A stretch of 36,546 bases of DNA from Elusimicrobiota bacterium (GCA_021730935.1 JAKFYJ010000017.1:1-36546); one strand, 5' to 3'. Shown: positions 7,687 through 16,716, counted from the first letter of the stretch. A program made the numbers and translations. The notes: generated from the sequence alone by a model not told the origin.

Positions 7687-10600
7687 ACTTCATAAAATTC
7701 TTCGTCGACCGCCCCATCGCGGCTCTCATGACCTTCTCGGTCCTGACGCTCCTGGGACTGATCTGCCTCTTCCGCCTGCCTGTGGACCTCATGCCCGGCA
7801 CGGACTCCGGAGTGCTCACCATTTTTGTCGGCATCCGGGGAGGCCTGCCGCCTGAAGACATCGAATCCCTCGTCACCAAACCCGTTGAAGACGAAATGTC
7901 CACGCTCCCCAATCTGGAGAGCATCACTTCCGTCTCCAGAAAAGAGCGCGCCGTCATCACGCTCAACATGAAAACCGGAACCGATTCCGCCATGGCCGCT
8001 CTCGAAGTGGAAGGCCGGCTCGACAAGATCAAAGGCAAACTCCCTCGGGAAATTGAGGAACCCGTCATTTCGCGATATGACGAAGGACAATCTCCCGTCC
8101 TCATCCTTGCCCTCTCTTCCAAACAGCTCACGCCGGAAGAAATGCGCGAAGTGGCGGACAACCAGCTCAAACCCCTCCTCAAGAAGAAAGACGGGGTGGC
8201 CAACATCGAGATCGGCGGCGGCCGCGAAAGAAAAATCCTCGTGGAGTTCGACAAGACCCGCCTCGAGGCCTATGCCATTCCCATCCGCCAGGTCGTGAGC
8301 CAGATCGGCCTGGAAAACCTGAACCTGCAGGTGGGGAAAAACCAGCGCGACAAACAAGACGTCGGCGTCCGCATGCAGGGCGCGTTCAAAAATATGGAAG
8401 AAATCGGGCGTCTCCCGATCTCGGTCACGAAAGAAGGGTCCAGAATATTTTTAAAAGACATCGCCGAAATCCGCGATTTTTATCTCGAGCCCGAATCTTA
8501 TTCCCGGCTGAACCGCGAACCCGTCGTCTCCATCTATATCCAAAAAGAAGCGCAAGCCAACACCGTGGGCATGGCGAAAGAAGTCAAAGGGGCCATCGAG
8601 GAGTTCAAGAAAACTCTGGACCCCCGAATCACGCTCTCCATCGTCTCAGACCAGTCCATCGCCGTCGAGAAAGCGCTCAAGAATGTGCGGGACTCCCTCA
8701 TCATCGGAGCCCTGCTCGCGGGCGTGGTCCTCCTCGCGTTTTTGAAAGACATGCTCTATGCCTCCTTCATCTTCGTCTCCATCCCGCTTTCGCTCATCCT
8801 CTCCCTCATCCTCATGTCCGCCTTCAATTTGTCTCTCAATGTGATGACCATCTCGGGCCTGGCCATCGCCACGGGCATGGTCGTGGACGATTCCATCGTC
8901 GTGCTGGAAAACATTCTCCACCACCGTTCCCGACTGCTCCGGAAAATGCACGGGTTCATTTCAAAATCCCGCACGGCCATGATGATTGAAGACGAGAGCG
9001 AAGAAACGCTCATGGAGAAACACGAGATCCCTCTCCTGGCCACAAAAGAAATGATGCTGGCGCTTGCCGCCTCCACCGCCACCCGGGTGATCGTGTTCCT
9101 GCCGATCCTGTTTTTGAACCCGCAAGTGCGCGCGCTTTATTCCGGCCTCGCCATCACTGTCACCGCGTCTCTGCTTTTTTCCCTGCTCGTGGCCGTCACC
9201 GTCATTCCCTCGCTCGCTTCCAATGTGCCCGAGGCCTGGATCAAGGAAAGTTCGTTCCGGTCCAAATATGTCTGGCTCTTCGTCGAGAGCAGGTTCCGGC
9301 GGATCAAAGAAATTCTGCACGATTTTTTTATCAAAGCGATGGAATTTTATGCCAAACGCCTGAAACGGAAAAAATCCTCCTCCGACGACATGATCACGAC
9401 ATCCTCCCTCGGCGCCAGACGGTTTTCCATCGGTTCGCGCGTCGGTTCCATGAAGTCGAACGCGGCCGCCATCTTCCGGATATTTTTCATCGTTATTTTT
9501 TCAATCCTCGTTTTCATCGCGGTCTATGGCACGGCGTTCAAATGTTTTCAGAACTGGTCCCTGGGCCTCAAGTGGCTGAAACATTTCGCTTTCATCTTCA
9601 AAGGCTATGACGTCATCCTCCGCCTGAACGCCTGGGCGCTCACGCTCCTCATCGCGTTGGCCTCCCTCGCCGCCGTTTCCTTTTTCCGATATCGCCAGCT
9701 CGTGGCCTTCGCCATGCGCAAACGCGTCTGGGTGATGGGGATCCTCCTCCTCGTGCTCTTTGACTGCGGCGTTTATTACCGTTCCCTCGACAAGGAGTTC
9801 GTGGGGTCCACGGAAGAGAACGAGTTCATCATCTTTGTGGAACTGCCTTCAGGGACCAAGCTCGCTGTCTCCGACAAGGTGGTGTCCGCCGTCGAGAAAG
9901 CGGTCAGCGAAACGCAGGAAGTCCAGAAGTCGGTCAAAACCTCGGTCGCGCGCGTGGAAGGCTGGTCCTCCAAAATTTATGTCACCCTCGTCTCCCAGGC
10001 CGAGCGGACCAAGACGACCCAGGACATCATCAAGATGCTCCGCCCCGTCATCTCAAAAATCGGACAGGAACACGACGCTTTCGTCTATTTTTCCGAGCCC
10101 GTGAGCTCCAAAGAATTTTTGATCGACGTCTTCGGTTTTGATTATGGAAAACTCCGGGACGTCGCGGTGTCCATCTCCCAAAAGATTGAAAAAGTTCAGG
10201 GCCTCGCCGACATAAAATTGCGATATAAAGAAGGCCGCCCCGAAGTCCGCATCGAGATGGACCGCGAAAAAGCGTCGCTCTTCCAGTTCTCCGTGCAGGA
10301 TGTGGCCGAATCTCTCCACGCGCAGATCCGCGGCCTCCGCGCCACTTATTTCCGCACCCCGACCGCGCAGGTGGAAACGGTCGCGCGCCTGCAGGAACAA
10401 TACCGCAAAACCCTTGAAGACGTGGAACTCTTGACGCTCATCAATCCCAAAGGCACCATCGTCCCGATCCGCCAGTTCGCGCAATTTAATTTCGGCCTGA
10501 CGCCCAGCGAAATCTGGCGCAAAGACCGCGAACGCATGATCCAGGTGAGCGCCAACCGCGGAGACCTCTCTCTCAACAAAGTGGCCCTCGAAGTGGAGAA

Positions 10601-11207
10601 ATCGCTCGACGGCCTCAAAATTCCGCCGGGATATTATTATGAATACGGAGGCGACTTCCCCAAAATGGTGGAGACCGAAAAAGAGTCCCGCTTCGCCTTC
10701 ATCATTATGGTGCTTTTGATTTATGTCGTCCTGGCGAGCCTGTTCGAATCTTATCTTCAGCCGCTCGTGATCCTGACCGCCGTGCCCCTCACGATCATCG
10801 GCGCCATCCCCTTGCTTTATCTCACCAAAACGCCCATCACCCTGGGCTCCATGATCGGCTTCATCATGCTGGGGGGGATCGCGGTCGGAAACTCGATCAT
10901 CCTGGTGGACGTGCTCAACCATATCCGCAAAGAAACAGGCATTTTAAAGGCCCTTTTACTCGCCGGGAAAGAACGCACAAGGCCTATTTTAATGACCTCC
11001 CTGACCGCCATTTTGGGTCTCCTGCCCCTGGTCATTGAACAGGAGGGGGGAGGGTCCCTTTGGGCGCCTTTGGCAATCACAGTCATCGGCGGACTCACGG
11101 CCTCCACAATCCTCGTTTTATTCGTTTTGCCGGCCTTTTACCTGCTCATGGAAGACGCCAAGGCCTATCTCCGCAAACTCGTCTCCAAACGCTTTAAACC
11201 TGCCTAA
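7683..11207 (+). CDS. RND-family efflux permease, second of a tandem pair, with extra membrane insert
   Basis: A 1,174-residue RND permease, about 100-150 residues longer than usual. The start is a TTG at 7683 overlapping the previous stop (TTGA); it gives the expected family N-terminus NFIKFFVDRPIAAL, and no better start lies nearby. TM4 keeps both relay aspartates, D402 and D403 (MVVDDSIVVLEN); TM10 reads IAVGNSIILVD. Between TM6 and TM7 (about residues 520-680) is an unusual insert with a basic, Ser-rich stretch (KRLKRKKSSSDD) and two extra hydrophobic helices, about 597-620 and 647-670. With the first permease it probably forms a hetero-oligomeric pump like MdtBC (inference from tandem arrangement). 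Its stop TAA directly abuts a 270-bp repeat element. Confidence 0.92.
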   Translation: MNFIKFFVDRPIAALMTFSVLTLLGLICLFRLPVDLMPGTDSGVLTIFVGIRGGLPPEDIESLVTKPVEDEMSTLPNLESITSVSRKERAVITLNMKTGTDSAMAALEVEGRLDKIKGKLPREIEEPVISRYDEGQSPVLILALSSKQLTPEEMREVADNQLKPLLKKKDGVANIEIGGGRERKILVEFDKTRLEAYAIPIRQVVSQIGLENLNLQVGKNQRDKQDVGVRMQGAFKNMEEIGRLPISVTKEGSRIFLKDIAEIRDFYLEPESYSRLNREPVVSIYIQKEAQANTVGMAKEVKGAIEEFKKTLDPRITLSIVSDQSIAVEKALKNVRDSLIIGALLAGVVLLAFLKDMLYASFIFVSIPLSLILSLILMSAFNLSLNVMTISGLAIATGMVVDDSIVVLENILHHRSRLLRKMHGFISKSRTAMMIEDESEETLMEKHEIPLLATKEMMLALAASTATRVIVFLPILFLNPQVRALYSGLAITVTASLLFSLLVAVTVIPSLASNVPEAWIKESSFRSKYVWLFVESRFRRIKEILHDFFIKAMEFYAKRLKRKKSSSDDMITTSSLGARRFSIGSRVGSMKSNAAAIFRIFFIVIFSILVFIAVYGTAFKCFQNWSLGLKWLKHFAFIFKGYDVILRLNAWALTLLIALASLAAVSFFRYRQLVAFAMRKRVWVMGILLLVLFDCGVYYRSLDKEFVGSTEENEFIIFVELPSGTKLAVSDKVVSAVEKAVSETQEVQKSVKTSVARVEGWSSKIYVTLVSQAERTKTTQDIIKMLRPVISKIGQEHDAFVYFSEPVSSKEFLIDVFGFDYGKLRDVAVSISQKIEKVQGLADIKLRYKEGRPEVRIEMDREKASLFQFSVQDVAESLHAQIRGLRATYFRTPTAQVETVARLQEQYRKTLEDVELLTLINPKGTIVPIRQFAQFNFGLTPSEIWRKDRERMIQVSANRGDLSLNKVALEVEKSLDGLKIPPGYYYEYGGDFPKMVETEKESRFAFIIMVLLIYVVLASLFESYLQPLVILTAVPLTIIGAIPLLYLTKTPITLGSMIGFIMLGGIAVGNSIILVDVLNHIRKETGILKALLLAGKERTRPILMTSLTAILGLLPLVIEQEGGGSLWAPLAITVIGGLTASTILVLFVLPAFYLLMEDAKAYLRKLVSKRFKPA

Positions 11208-11477
11208 GGGTCTGTGAATAAATACCTGACACATTTGGCTGGGCAGATTTCGGTGCGAGACAACGAATGAAGAGCGAGCATACTTGCATAAGTATGTGAG
11301 CGATGAGAGAGGCGGTCGGAGTCCGGAAGGTGCCCAGCCCCGAAGGGGAGGCCGCATCTTTGGAAGCTTTCCGCGTTGCTCATCGTTCACGTGCCTCTGG
11401 CACGCATCACTCTTCGCGCCTTGAAATCTCCCCAAATCTGCGGCCTCCAAATGTGCCAGGTATTTATTCACAGACCC
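11208..11477 (+). mobile_element. MITE-like element with 29-bp terminal inverted repeats
   Basis: The left end 11208-11236 and right end 11449-11477 are inverted copies matching at 28 of 29 positions (outermost bases GGGTCTGTGAATAAATACC). TAA stands on both sides (11205-11207 and 11478-11480), as a 3-bp target duplication would; the left TAA is also the stop of the permease gene. Inside are two long arms, each closed by a perfect stem: 11237-11245 with 11331-11339 (GGCTGGGCA/TGCCCAGCC) and 11347-11356 with 11439-11448 (GGAGGCCGCA/TGCGGCCTCC). Each arm holds a smaller hairpin (11279-11296 and 11390-11404). The arms share sequence in inverted orientation (GTGAGCGATGAG versus GTGAACGATGAG). No transposase is encoded, so it would be non-autonomous. 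It may also act as a transcription terminator or barrier between the two operons. Confidence 0.72.
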
Positions 11478-11524
11478 TAAAGTACATCCTCCATATAGTG
11501 GGGTAAATTTCCATAAAAACCGCA

Positions 11525-11530
11525 TATAAT
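11525..11530 (+). promoter_or_regulatory. Candidate -10 box upstream of the secreted Ig-domain protein
   Basis: A perfect TATAAT lies 69 bp before the ATG at 11599 and just downstream of the repeat element. No good -35 hexamer is seen 16-18 bp upstream, so an activator or alternative factor may be needed. The roughly 60-nt leader holds an AGGG about 9 bp before the ATG. Confidence 0.4.
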
Positions 11531-11598
11531 AGTCCATTTATTTGGCCCTAAACCTGGCAATTCTATTGCATCACCTTTGTCTGGACAGGGATAATAAA

Positions 11599-14500
11599 AT
11601 GAATAAACAAATTGAAGCTAAAAACCCTAATAAGACGGCCCTTCTGGCGGGCTTTTTTACCCTTGCCCTCTGCCTGGCCGCGGGGTCCCTTTTCGCCGAA
11701 GATATGTCAGGAAACGGCTTGAAATTGAGACGCAGCGCCGTGAACGCCGGGGGAGAAACCTCAATCTCTGCCGCGCCCAAATATAACCTGACCCTTGCCC
11801 AGACCGATTATGAAACCTCTTATTCCGTTTCCGCCACTGCCGCCAACTCTGTTTATCCCGGAATCATCAACCAGATCGCTCACCCGGACGCGATCCTGAA
11901 CATGTCAGGCGCCGAAATCGGCCAGGCCCAGATTCAGATTTCCTGGACGACCCCCAATTTTGAAGACGGCAACGCCTCGGCAACCGGAACCTATATCGTG
12001 AAATGGTCCACGAATGTGCCCCTGAACGATGAGCTGAATTTCGCGACAGCCACCCTCGTCAATCAGGCCTGGACGCCCCTTGCAAGCGGTCAGGCGGACA
12101 CCCGGATCCTCAGCAACCTCCCGACAGGGACTTCAGTTTATGTCGCCATCAAAGCCAAAGATACCGCCGGCAACACGGCCTATGCGTCTTCCGGCACAGC
12201 CAGCTGGCAGGGCGTGTTCGTTTCCTCCGCTCCCATGGGGCCCGTCATCACGGCGACCGCGGTTGGAACCAAATCCATCAAATGGGACTGGGAAACCCAG
12301 ATGGGGAACACCGAAGTTTTCATCAGCACGATCGTTGAAACTTCCAGCGCCCCGATCTTTTCCAAAAACACCACAACATACACTTCTCTCCCCGTCCTTC
12401 CCGGACCGAACCAGCTCGTGACCTTCAAGATGAAAGCCCTCAACAAATTCTGGGAATCCGCCGAGACCGTCCGGTCAACTTATACGCTGGCCGAGGTTCC
12501 GGGGAAACCCAAGGTTATATACATTTCAGGATTAAATGATTACGCTTTCCTAACAATTGATCCAGTAAACAACCCCGCTCATACTGAATACGCTATTTTT
12601 GTCGAAGTGAGCAATCCACGAAGCAAGCATAATAATTCGTATGTTCCTGCGAGCGGAGACATGGACTCTGCCAGCGCGACTCCCATATGGCAAACTGCTT
12701 CTGACTGGAAAGCAAATTTCAAAATTCAGGGCTTTGACGGTTTCATGCAATACAGCATTTATGTCATTGCTCGCAATGCGGATGGGATTGCGTCTCAAAA
12801 ATCACTTCCTGAGAAATTCTTCACTTACCCGAAAGGACCTTCGATTAATTTTTTGAGCGGACTTAAAGACAAGTCATGGACGAATGTGATGACCAATTCT
12901 TTCATTGCCATCAATTCCGCTCACTATCACTATGACTTCAATTCAAAGAATTTTAACCCATTTGAATCCCTTGATGTGATCCCCGACGACAATTCGGTTG
13001 GAACTGCATTTTTTTCGACAGAAACAATAACCATATCGGCCCTGTACGAAGGCCAGTGGAACCTTTTTGTTATCGGCGATCTCCATGGATATATGCCTGA
13101 TCCTTCCACAGTTATTGATGAGCATCTTCCCCTGGGCACCAAATCATTCCAAATCAACGTTGACACCACACTTCCTGTCATTTCCCATATGAGCGCTCAA
13201 TTTTCACCCACCGACACCAGCTCTATCAGCGACGGGAAGAAGACCTCGAGGTCTCAGGTATATTTCAAATGGTATTCGGACGACATCGACTTAAGTAAAG
13301 ATGTAAACGCGGCCAAGCGGGTCTCCCCTCTCCAGTCCTATGAAATCAATTTCTCCACGGGGCTCCAGGCCGGGACGGGAAACTCCGCCATCATTTCTGC
13401 CAGCGCCGCGACGGCTTATTTCAGGCTGGACGATCCCAAAGCGGGCCGCGCTGACAACACCTATCTCTTCACGGTCCGCGCACTGGACGCCGCAGGGAAC
13501 TGGGGCCCCATCAGCACCTTCACTTATGTTTATCAGAAAGACATCGTGAACCCCGTCCCCACCATCAAACCCATTTCTCCCGTGCGCCTGAAAAACAACG
13601 GGCCTTATATGTCAGTCAGAAGCTCTTCCGTCACCGTCACTTTCGATAAAGACATGCTGACCGAAACTTTCTCCGCGAGCAACATCCGCCTCCTCGGCCT
13701 GAGAGACAACATGGCCGTGGACCAGGTTCCGGCGGTGAGCGTGGCCGTCAGCACTCAATATGATCCCGCAACCCGGACCCTCATCATCTGGGCGGCGAAC
13801 GCGCAGGACCTGAAACGCGGCTGGCTCTATGAGCTCACCCTCAGCCAATCCATCACGGACATCGGCAATGTGGGACTTGCGCAGGATTATACGGCGGAGT
13901 TTGAAACGCTTTTGGATCCCAGCATTCAGAACAGGATCAAGGCCGCGGACGGGGAAACCCTCGTGGACCTTCCCGCAGGCTCCATGACGGAAGATGTTTC
14001 CGTTGGAGTCGGCGTGATTCAGGGCGGCATCGCCCAGGCGCCCTCGAGGAAATCCGGAAGCCCGGCCTGGGACACGCCTCTTTATTCCAGCATGGAATCC
14101 ATCTCCTCAGCCAACCAGAAGATCAAGACCCTGCTCGGCGCTTTCGCCCAGCCCGTCACCATCCGCGATTTCAACGCCATCCGCGAAGACGGAACCCCCG
14201 TCAAATCCCGCTTCAACGACCATGTCCAGATCACCATGCCTTATCTCGACAAGGACAACGACGGCTATGTCGACGACACCTCGCCCCGGATCCGCGTGAA
14301 AGACCTGCAGGTGTTCGTGCTCGACGAAACCAACAATGTCTGGCAGAAACTTCCCAACGGAGAGGTGGACACCAACGGCAAGAAAAGCCTTTCCAGCGCT
14401 CTCCATTTCTCGATCTATGCGGTCTTCGGCGTTCCCAACGCGGACGTCACCAATTCCTATGCCTATCCCGTGCCCTTCAAACCTTCCGAAGGCCACAGCA

Positions 14501-14718
14501 AAATCACTTTCGCTCTTCTGCCCAGCGAGGGCAGCATCCGCATTTTCACCGTTTCCGGCCAGCTCGTCAAAACGATCAGCTTCAACGACCCCCTGGACGG
14601 CAAGCTCGAATGGGATGTTAAAAATGAGGATGGACAAAACCTCGGAAGCGATGTATACCTATATATCATTCAAAGCGGGGAGAACAAGAAAACTGGCAAG
14701 ATTATGGTGATCCGATGA
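11599..14718 (+). CDS. Secreted multidomain Ig/fibronectin-like protein with FlgD/type-A-sorting-like C-terminus
   Basis: A 1,039-residue exported protein. ATG at 11599 is chosen over an in-frame TTG at 11542 because it follows AGGG and starts directly at a signal peptide (core LLAGFFTLALCLAAG, cleavage near LFA/ED). Residues about 90-210 and later blocks have Fn3-like spacing (YIVKWSTN, TSVYVAIKAKDTAGN). About residues 675-770 resemble a Big_5/SbsA-like Ig domain (SVTVTFDKDM ... YELTLSQSITDIGN). The end, from YAYPVPFKPSEG through VRIFTVSG-type strands to GKIMVIR, matches the FlgD-like or type-A sorting domain of secreted cargo. It overlaps the PorV-like gene (ATGA), supporting a cargo and outer-membrane partner relation. 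A central stretch, about 12513-13300, is clearly more AT-rich than the flanks. Ligand or substrate is unknown. Confidence 0.82.
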   Translation: MNKQIEAKNPNKTALLAGFFTLALCLAAGSLFAEDMSGNGLKLRRSAVNAGGETSISAAPKYNLTLAQTDYETSYSVSATAANSVYPGIINQIAHPDAILNMSGAEIGQAQIQISWTTPNFEDGNASATGTYIVKWSTNVPLNDELNFATATLVNQAWTPLASGQADTRILSNLPTGTSVYVAIKAKDTAGNTAYASSGTASWQGVFVSSAPMGPVITATAVGTKSIKWDWETQMGNTEVFISTIVETSSAPIFSKNTTTYTSLPVLPGPNQLVTFKMKALNKFWESAETVRSTYTLAEVPGKPKVIYISGLNDYAFLTIDPVNNPAHTEYAIFVEVSNPRSKHNNSYVPASGDMDSASATPIWQTASDWKANFKIQGFDGFMQYSIYVIARNADGIASQKSLPEKFFTYPKGPSINFLSGLKDKSWTNVMTNSFIAINSAHYHYDFNSKNFNPFESLDVIPDDNSVGTAFFSTETITISALYEGQWNLFVIGDLHGYMPDPSTVIDEHLPLGTKSFQINVDTTLPVISHMSAQFSPTDTSSISDGKKTSRSQVYFKWYSDDIDLSKDVNAAKRVSPLQSYEINFSTGLQAGTGNSAIISASAATAYFRLDDPKAGRADNTYLFTVRALDAAGNWGPISTFTYVYQKDIVNPVPTIKPISPVRLKNNGPYMSVRSSSVTVTFDKDMLTETFSASNIRLLGLRDNMAVDQVPAVSVAVSTQYDPATRTLIIWAANAQDLKRGWLYELTLSQSITDIGNVGLAQDYTAEFETLLDPSIQNRIKAADGETLVDLPAGSMTEDVSVGVGVIQGGIAQAPSRKSGSPAWDTPLYSSMESISSANQKIKTLLGAFAQPVTIRDFNAIREDGTPVKSRFNDHVQITMPYLDKDNDGYVDDTSPRIRVKDLQVFVLDETNNVWQKLPNGEVDTNGKKSLSSALHFSIYAVFGVPNADVTNSYAYPVPFKPSEGHSKITFALLPSEGSIRIFTVSGQLVKTISFNDPLDGKLEWDVKNEDGQNLGSDVYLYIIQSGENKKTGKIMVIR

Positions 14719-16658
14719 ACTACATCAAGAGCGTTATCCTTGCCGGCCTCCTCGTCCCGGGTTTCCTGGGCACCGCCGCCGCAGCCCCCGGCCGCACGGG
14801 GACCAATTATCTTAAAATCGATGTCGGCGCAAAAGCCACCGCTCTCGCCGGAACCCAGTTCGCAACCGAAAACGATTCTTTCGCGCAGTATTATAACCCC
14901 GCCCTCATGAGCGGCATCAGCCAGAAAGAAATCGGCTTCATGCACAGCGAGTTCGTGCAGGACGTCCGCCAGGAAGCCTTTGCTTATGTTTATCCCACCA
15001 TCAACCGCGGGAACTTCGCGGCCTCTTTCGATTATTTCACCTACGGCAAAATCAGCGGCTATGACGCCACCGGCGGAAGCATCGGGGACATCACGGCGAG
15101 CGACATCACGATCGGCGGCAGTTGGGCCAAGAAGTGGGACCTGGTTTATGGCGAGCGCCGGATCGAAGACTTTTCCACCGGAGCGTCTCTCAAAATTCTT
15201 TCCAGAAAACTTTACAGCGATTCCGCCGCGGGTTTCGCCCTCGACCTCGGCGCAAGCTATCCGTTCCACCACAGACGCCTCCACGGCCTGCGCGCGGCCT
15301 TTGCGGTTCAGAACCTGAGCAACGGCATCAAATTCAAAAACGAGTCCAGCCCTCTTCCCCGGATCATCCGCATGGGTTTCGCCTATTCCTGGTGGGGAGA
15401 AGCCATGACCGCGACTTTGGACGAAGTGGTCCCCGCCGACAACACGCCTTTCGCGGCTCTCGGCCTGGAATATAAAATACGCAAGATGGTGAGCATCCGC
15501 CTGGGATATAAAGGCGAAAAGAAGACGGACCAAAAAGTGAGTTATGGTTTCGGTTTCGAAAACCCGATTTTCCGTCTGGATTATGCGTTCGTGCCTTATG
15601 ACGATCTCGGCAACACTCACCGGATTTCGGTGATCTATCGTTTCGGAAAAACCACCCGTCGGGCCACGGCGGACGACCAGCTCAAACGCAAGCTCAAAGA
15701 CGCTCAGGAATATTACGCCCAGGGCCTGCTCGTGGACGCCTTCGTGATTTCCTTCCAGCTCCAGCGCGTGGCTCCCTGGCTTGAAGAAAACAACAATTTC
15801 CTCGCCAAGGTTCAGAAAGATTTCAAGGAACTCGAAGAGAGCGACAAGAAAGAAAAACTGCTCCAGCAGGCGCAGGCCCTCTTCAACAGAGCGGAACAGT
15901 TCTTTGACGCCGGAAACCTGCTTGACGCCCGCACCGAGTTCCAGGCCGTGGTGGCTCTCCAGCCCGACAACAAGGCCGCCCTGGGTTATCTGAACCACAT
16001 CGAAGGCCAGTTCAAATCCTTCATCGAGTCCTTCTATCGCGCCGCCATGATCGCGTTCGCCGAAGAAGATTATGCCAAAGCGAAAGAAGAGTTCGAGAAA
16101 GTTCTGGTGATCAACCCCGACCACGAAGAGTCCAAGGTCCAGCTCGCCAAATGCAACGAAATGCTCGAAACCAAGGCCAAGAAAGAGCAGGAAGAAGCGC
16201 AGAAGAATCTCGTCGAAAACACCTATAAAGACGCGATCGACGCCTATGGCAAAGGGAATTATGAAGACGCGTTCTCCCTCTTCAGCGAAGTCCTGAAGAT
16301 CATGCCTCAAAATTCGGAAGCCCAGAGATATTACGACCTCTGCAAAGAGACGATCTATACGAGCAGTCTCGCGAACGGCAAAGACAACGCCGCCAAGGGC
16401 AACTGGGACTCGGCCATCAAAAATCTCCGTAAAGCCAACGAGATCAATCCCACCAAAGAAGCTAAATCAGCCCTCGACGACGCGCAGAGACGCTGGGGCC
16501 TCCAGAAGAAAGTCATCAGCCAGAACCTCTATAAAGAAGGGCTCGAAGCGTTCCTCTCCGGCGACAAGGCGAAGGCCCAGGCCGCCTGGAAACGGGCCGT
16601 GGACCTGGACCCCGACAATGAAGAAGCGAAGCGAGGAATGCAGAGATTGAATCAATAA
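14715..16658 (+). CDS. PorV/PorQ-like outer-membrane barrel fused to TPR repeats
   Basis: A 647-residue protein. After a signal peptide (VILAGLLVPGFLGTAAAA) comes the typical PorV/UPF0164 opening TGTNYLKIDVGAKATALAG, then ATENDSFAQYYNPALMSG and beta strands ending about residue 311 (RISVIYRFG). From about residue 330 to the end there are tetratricopeptide repeats, for example AEEDYAKAKEEFEKVLVINPDHEE and GDKAKAQAAWKRAVDLDPDN. PorV-type barrels in type IX secretion bind the C-terminal signals of cargo. The overlapping upstream gene encodes a protein with such a C-terminus, so shuttle or anchor function is plausible. The long TPR tail is not part of classical PorV and would sit in the periplasm as a docking platform (inference). 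Family placement is good; exact role is not shown. Confidence 0.82.
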   Translation: MNYIKSVILAGLLVPGFLGTAAAAPGRTGTNYLKIDVGAKATALAGTQFATENDSFAQYYNPALMSGISQKEIGFMHSEFVQDVRQEAFAYVYPTINRGNFAASFDYFTYGKISGYDATGGSIGDITASDITIGGSWAKKWDLVYGERRIEDFSTGASLKILSRKLYSDSAAGFALDLGASYPFHHRRLHGLRAAFAVQNLSNGIKFKNESSPLPRIIRMGFAYSWWGEAMTATLDEVVPADNTPFAALGLEYKIRKMVSIRLGYKGEKKTDQKVSYGFGFENPIFRLDYAFVPYDDLGNTHRISVIYRFGKTTRRATADDQLKRKLKDAQEYYAQGLLVDAFVISFQLQRVAPWLEENNNFLAKVQKDFKELEESDKKEKLLQQAQALFNRAEQFFDAGNLLDARTEFQAVVALQPDNKAALGYLNHIEGQFKSFIESFYRAAMIAFAEEDYAKAKEEFEKVLVINPDHEESKVQLAKCNEMLETKAKKEQEEAQKNLVENTYKDAIDAYGKGNYEDAFSLFSEVLKIMPQNSEAQRYYDLCKETIYTSSLANGKDNAAKGNWDSAIKNLRKANEINPTKEAKSALDDAQRRWGLQKKVISQNLYKEGLEAFLSGDKAKAQAAWKRAVDLDPDNEEAKRGMQRLNQ

Positions 16659-16667
16659 ATGCCCGCT

Positions 16668-16695
16668 GTACGGGCGACGCATGCGTCGCCCGTAC
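16668..16695. repeat. Perfect 28-bp palindrome
   Basis: The sequence reads the same on both strands, with half-site GTACGGGCGACGCA, and sits 9 bp after the TPR-barrel gene stop. There is no following T-run, so it is a poor intrinsic terminator. GGGCGACGC palindromes of this kind look like dispersed REP/RAYT-type repeats (recollection, not searched). It could also be an operator for the downstream gene. Confidence 0.75.
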
Positions 16696-16704
16696 GAAAT
16701 ATTG

Positions 16705-16710
16705 TAAAAT
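16705..16710 (+). promoter_or_regulatory. Weak -10-like hexamer abutting the RpoN-like gene
   Basis: TAAAAT ends 6 bp before the ATG at 16717, so a transcript starting at normal distance would be leaderless. No Shine-Dalgarno is visible. The -35 position would fall within the palindrome at 16668-16695. Suggestive only. Confidence 0.25.
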
Positions 16711-16716
16711 CCCCTC

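Noticed and set aside
11303-11506. Short plus-strand ORF inside the MITE-like element
   Set aside because: It crosses the hairpin arms and the inverted end; no ribosome site and no protein-like features.
11542-11598. Upstream TTG start for the secreted Ig-domain protein
   Set aside because: It would put 19 residues before the signal peptide and has no ribosome site; ATG at 11599 fits better.
14670-16310. 546-codon minus-strand ORF
   Set aside because: Antisense to the PorV-TPR gene, which has signal peptide and family motifs.
16668-16695. Palindrome as intrinsic terminator of the PorV-TPR gene
   Set aside because: Strong stem but no loop and no T-run on either side.
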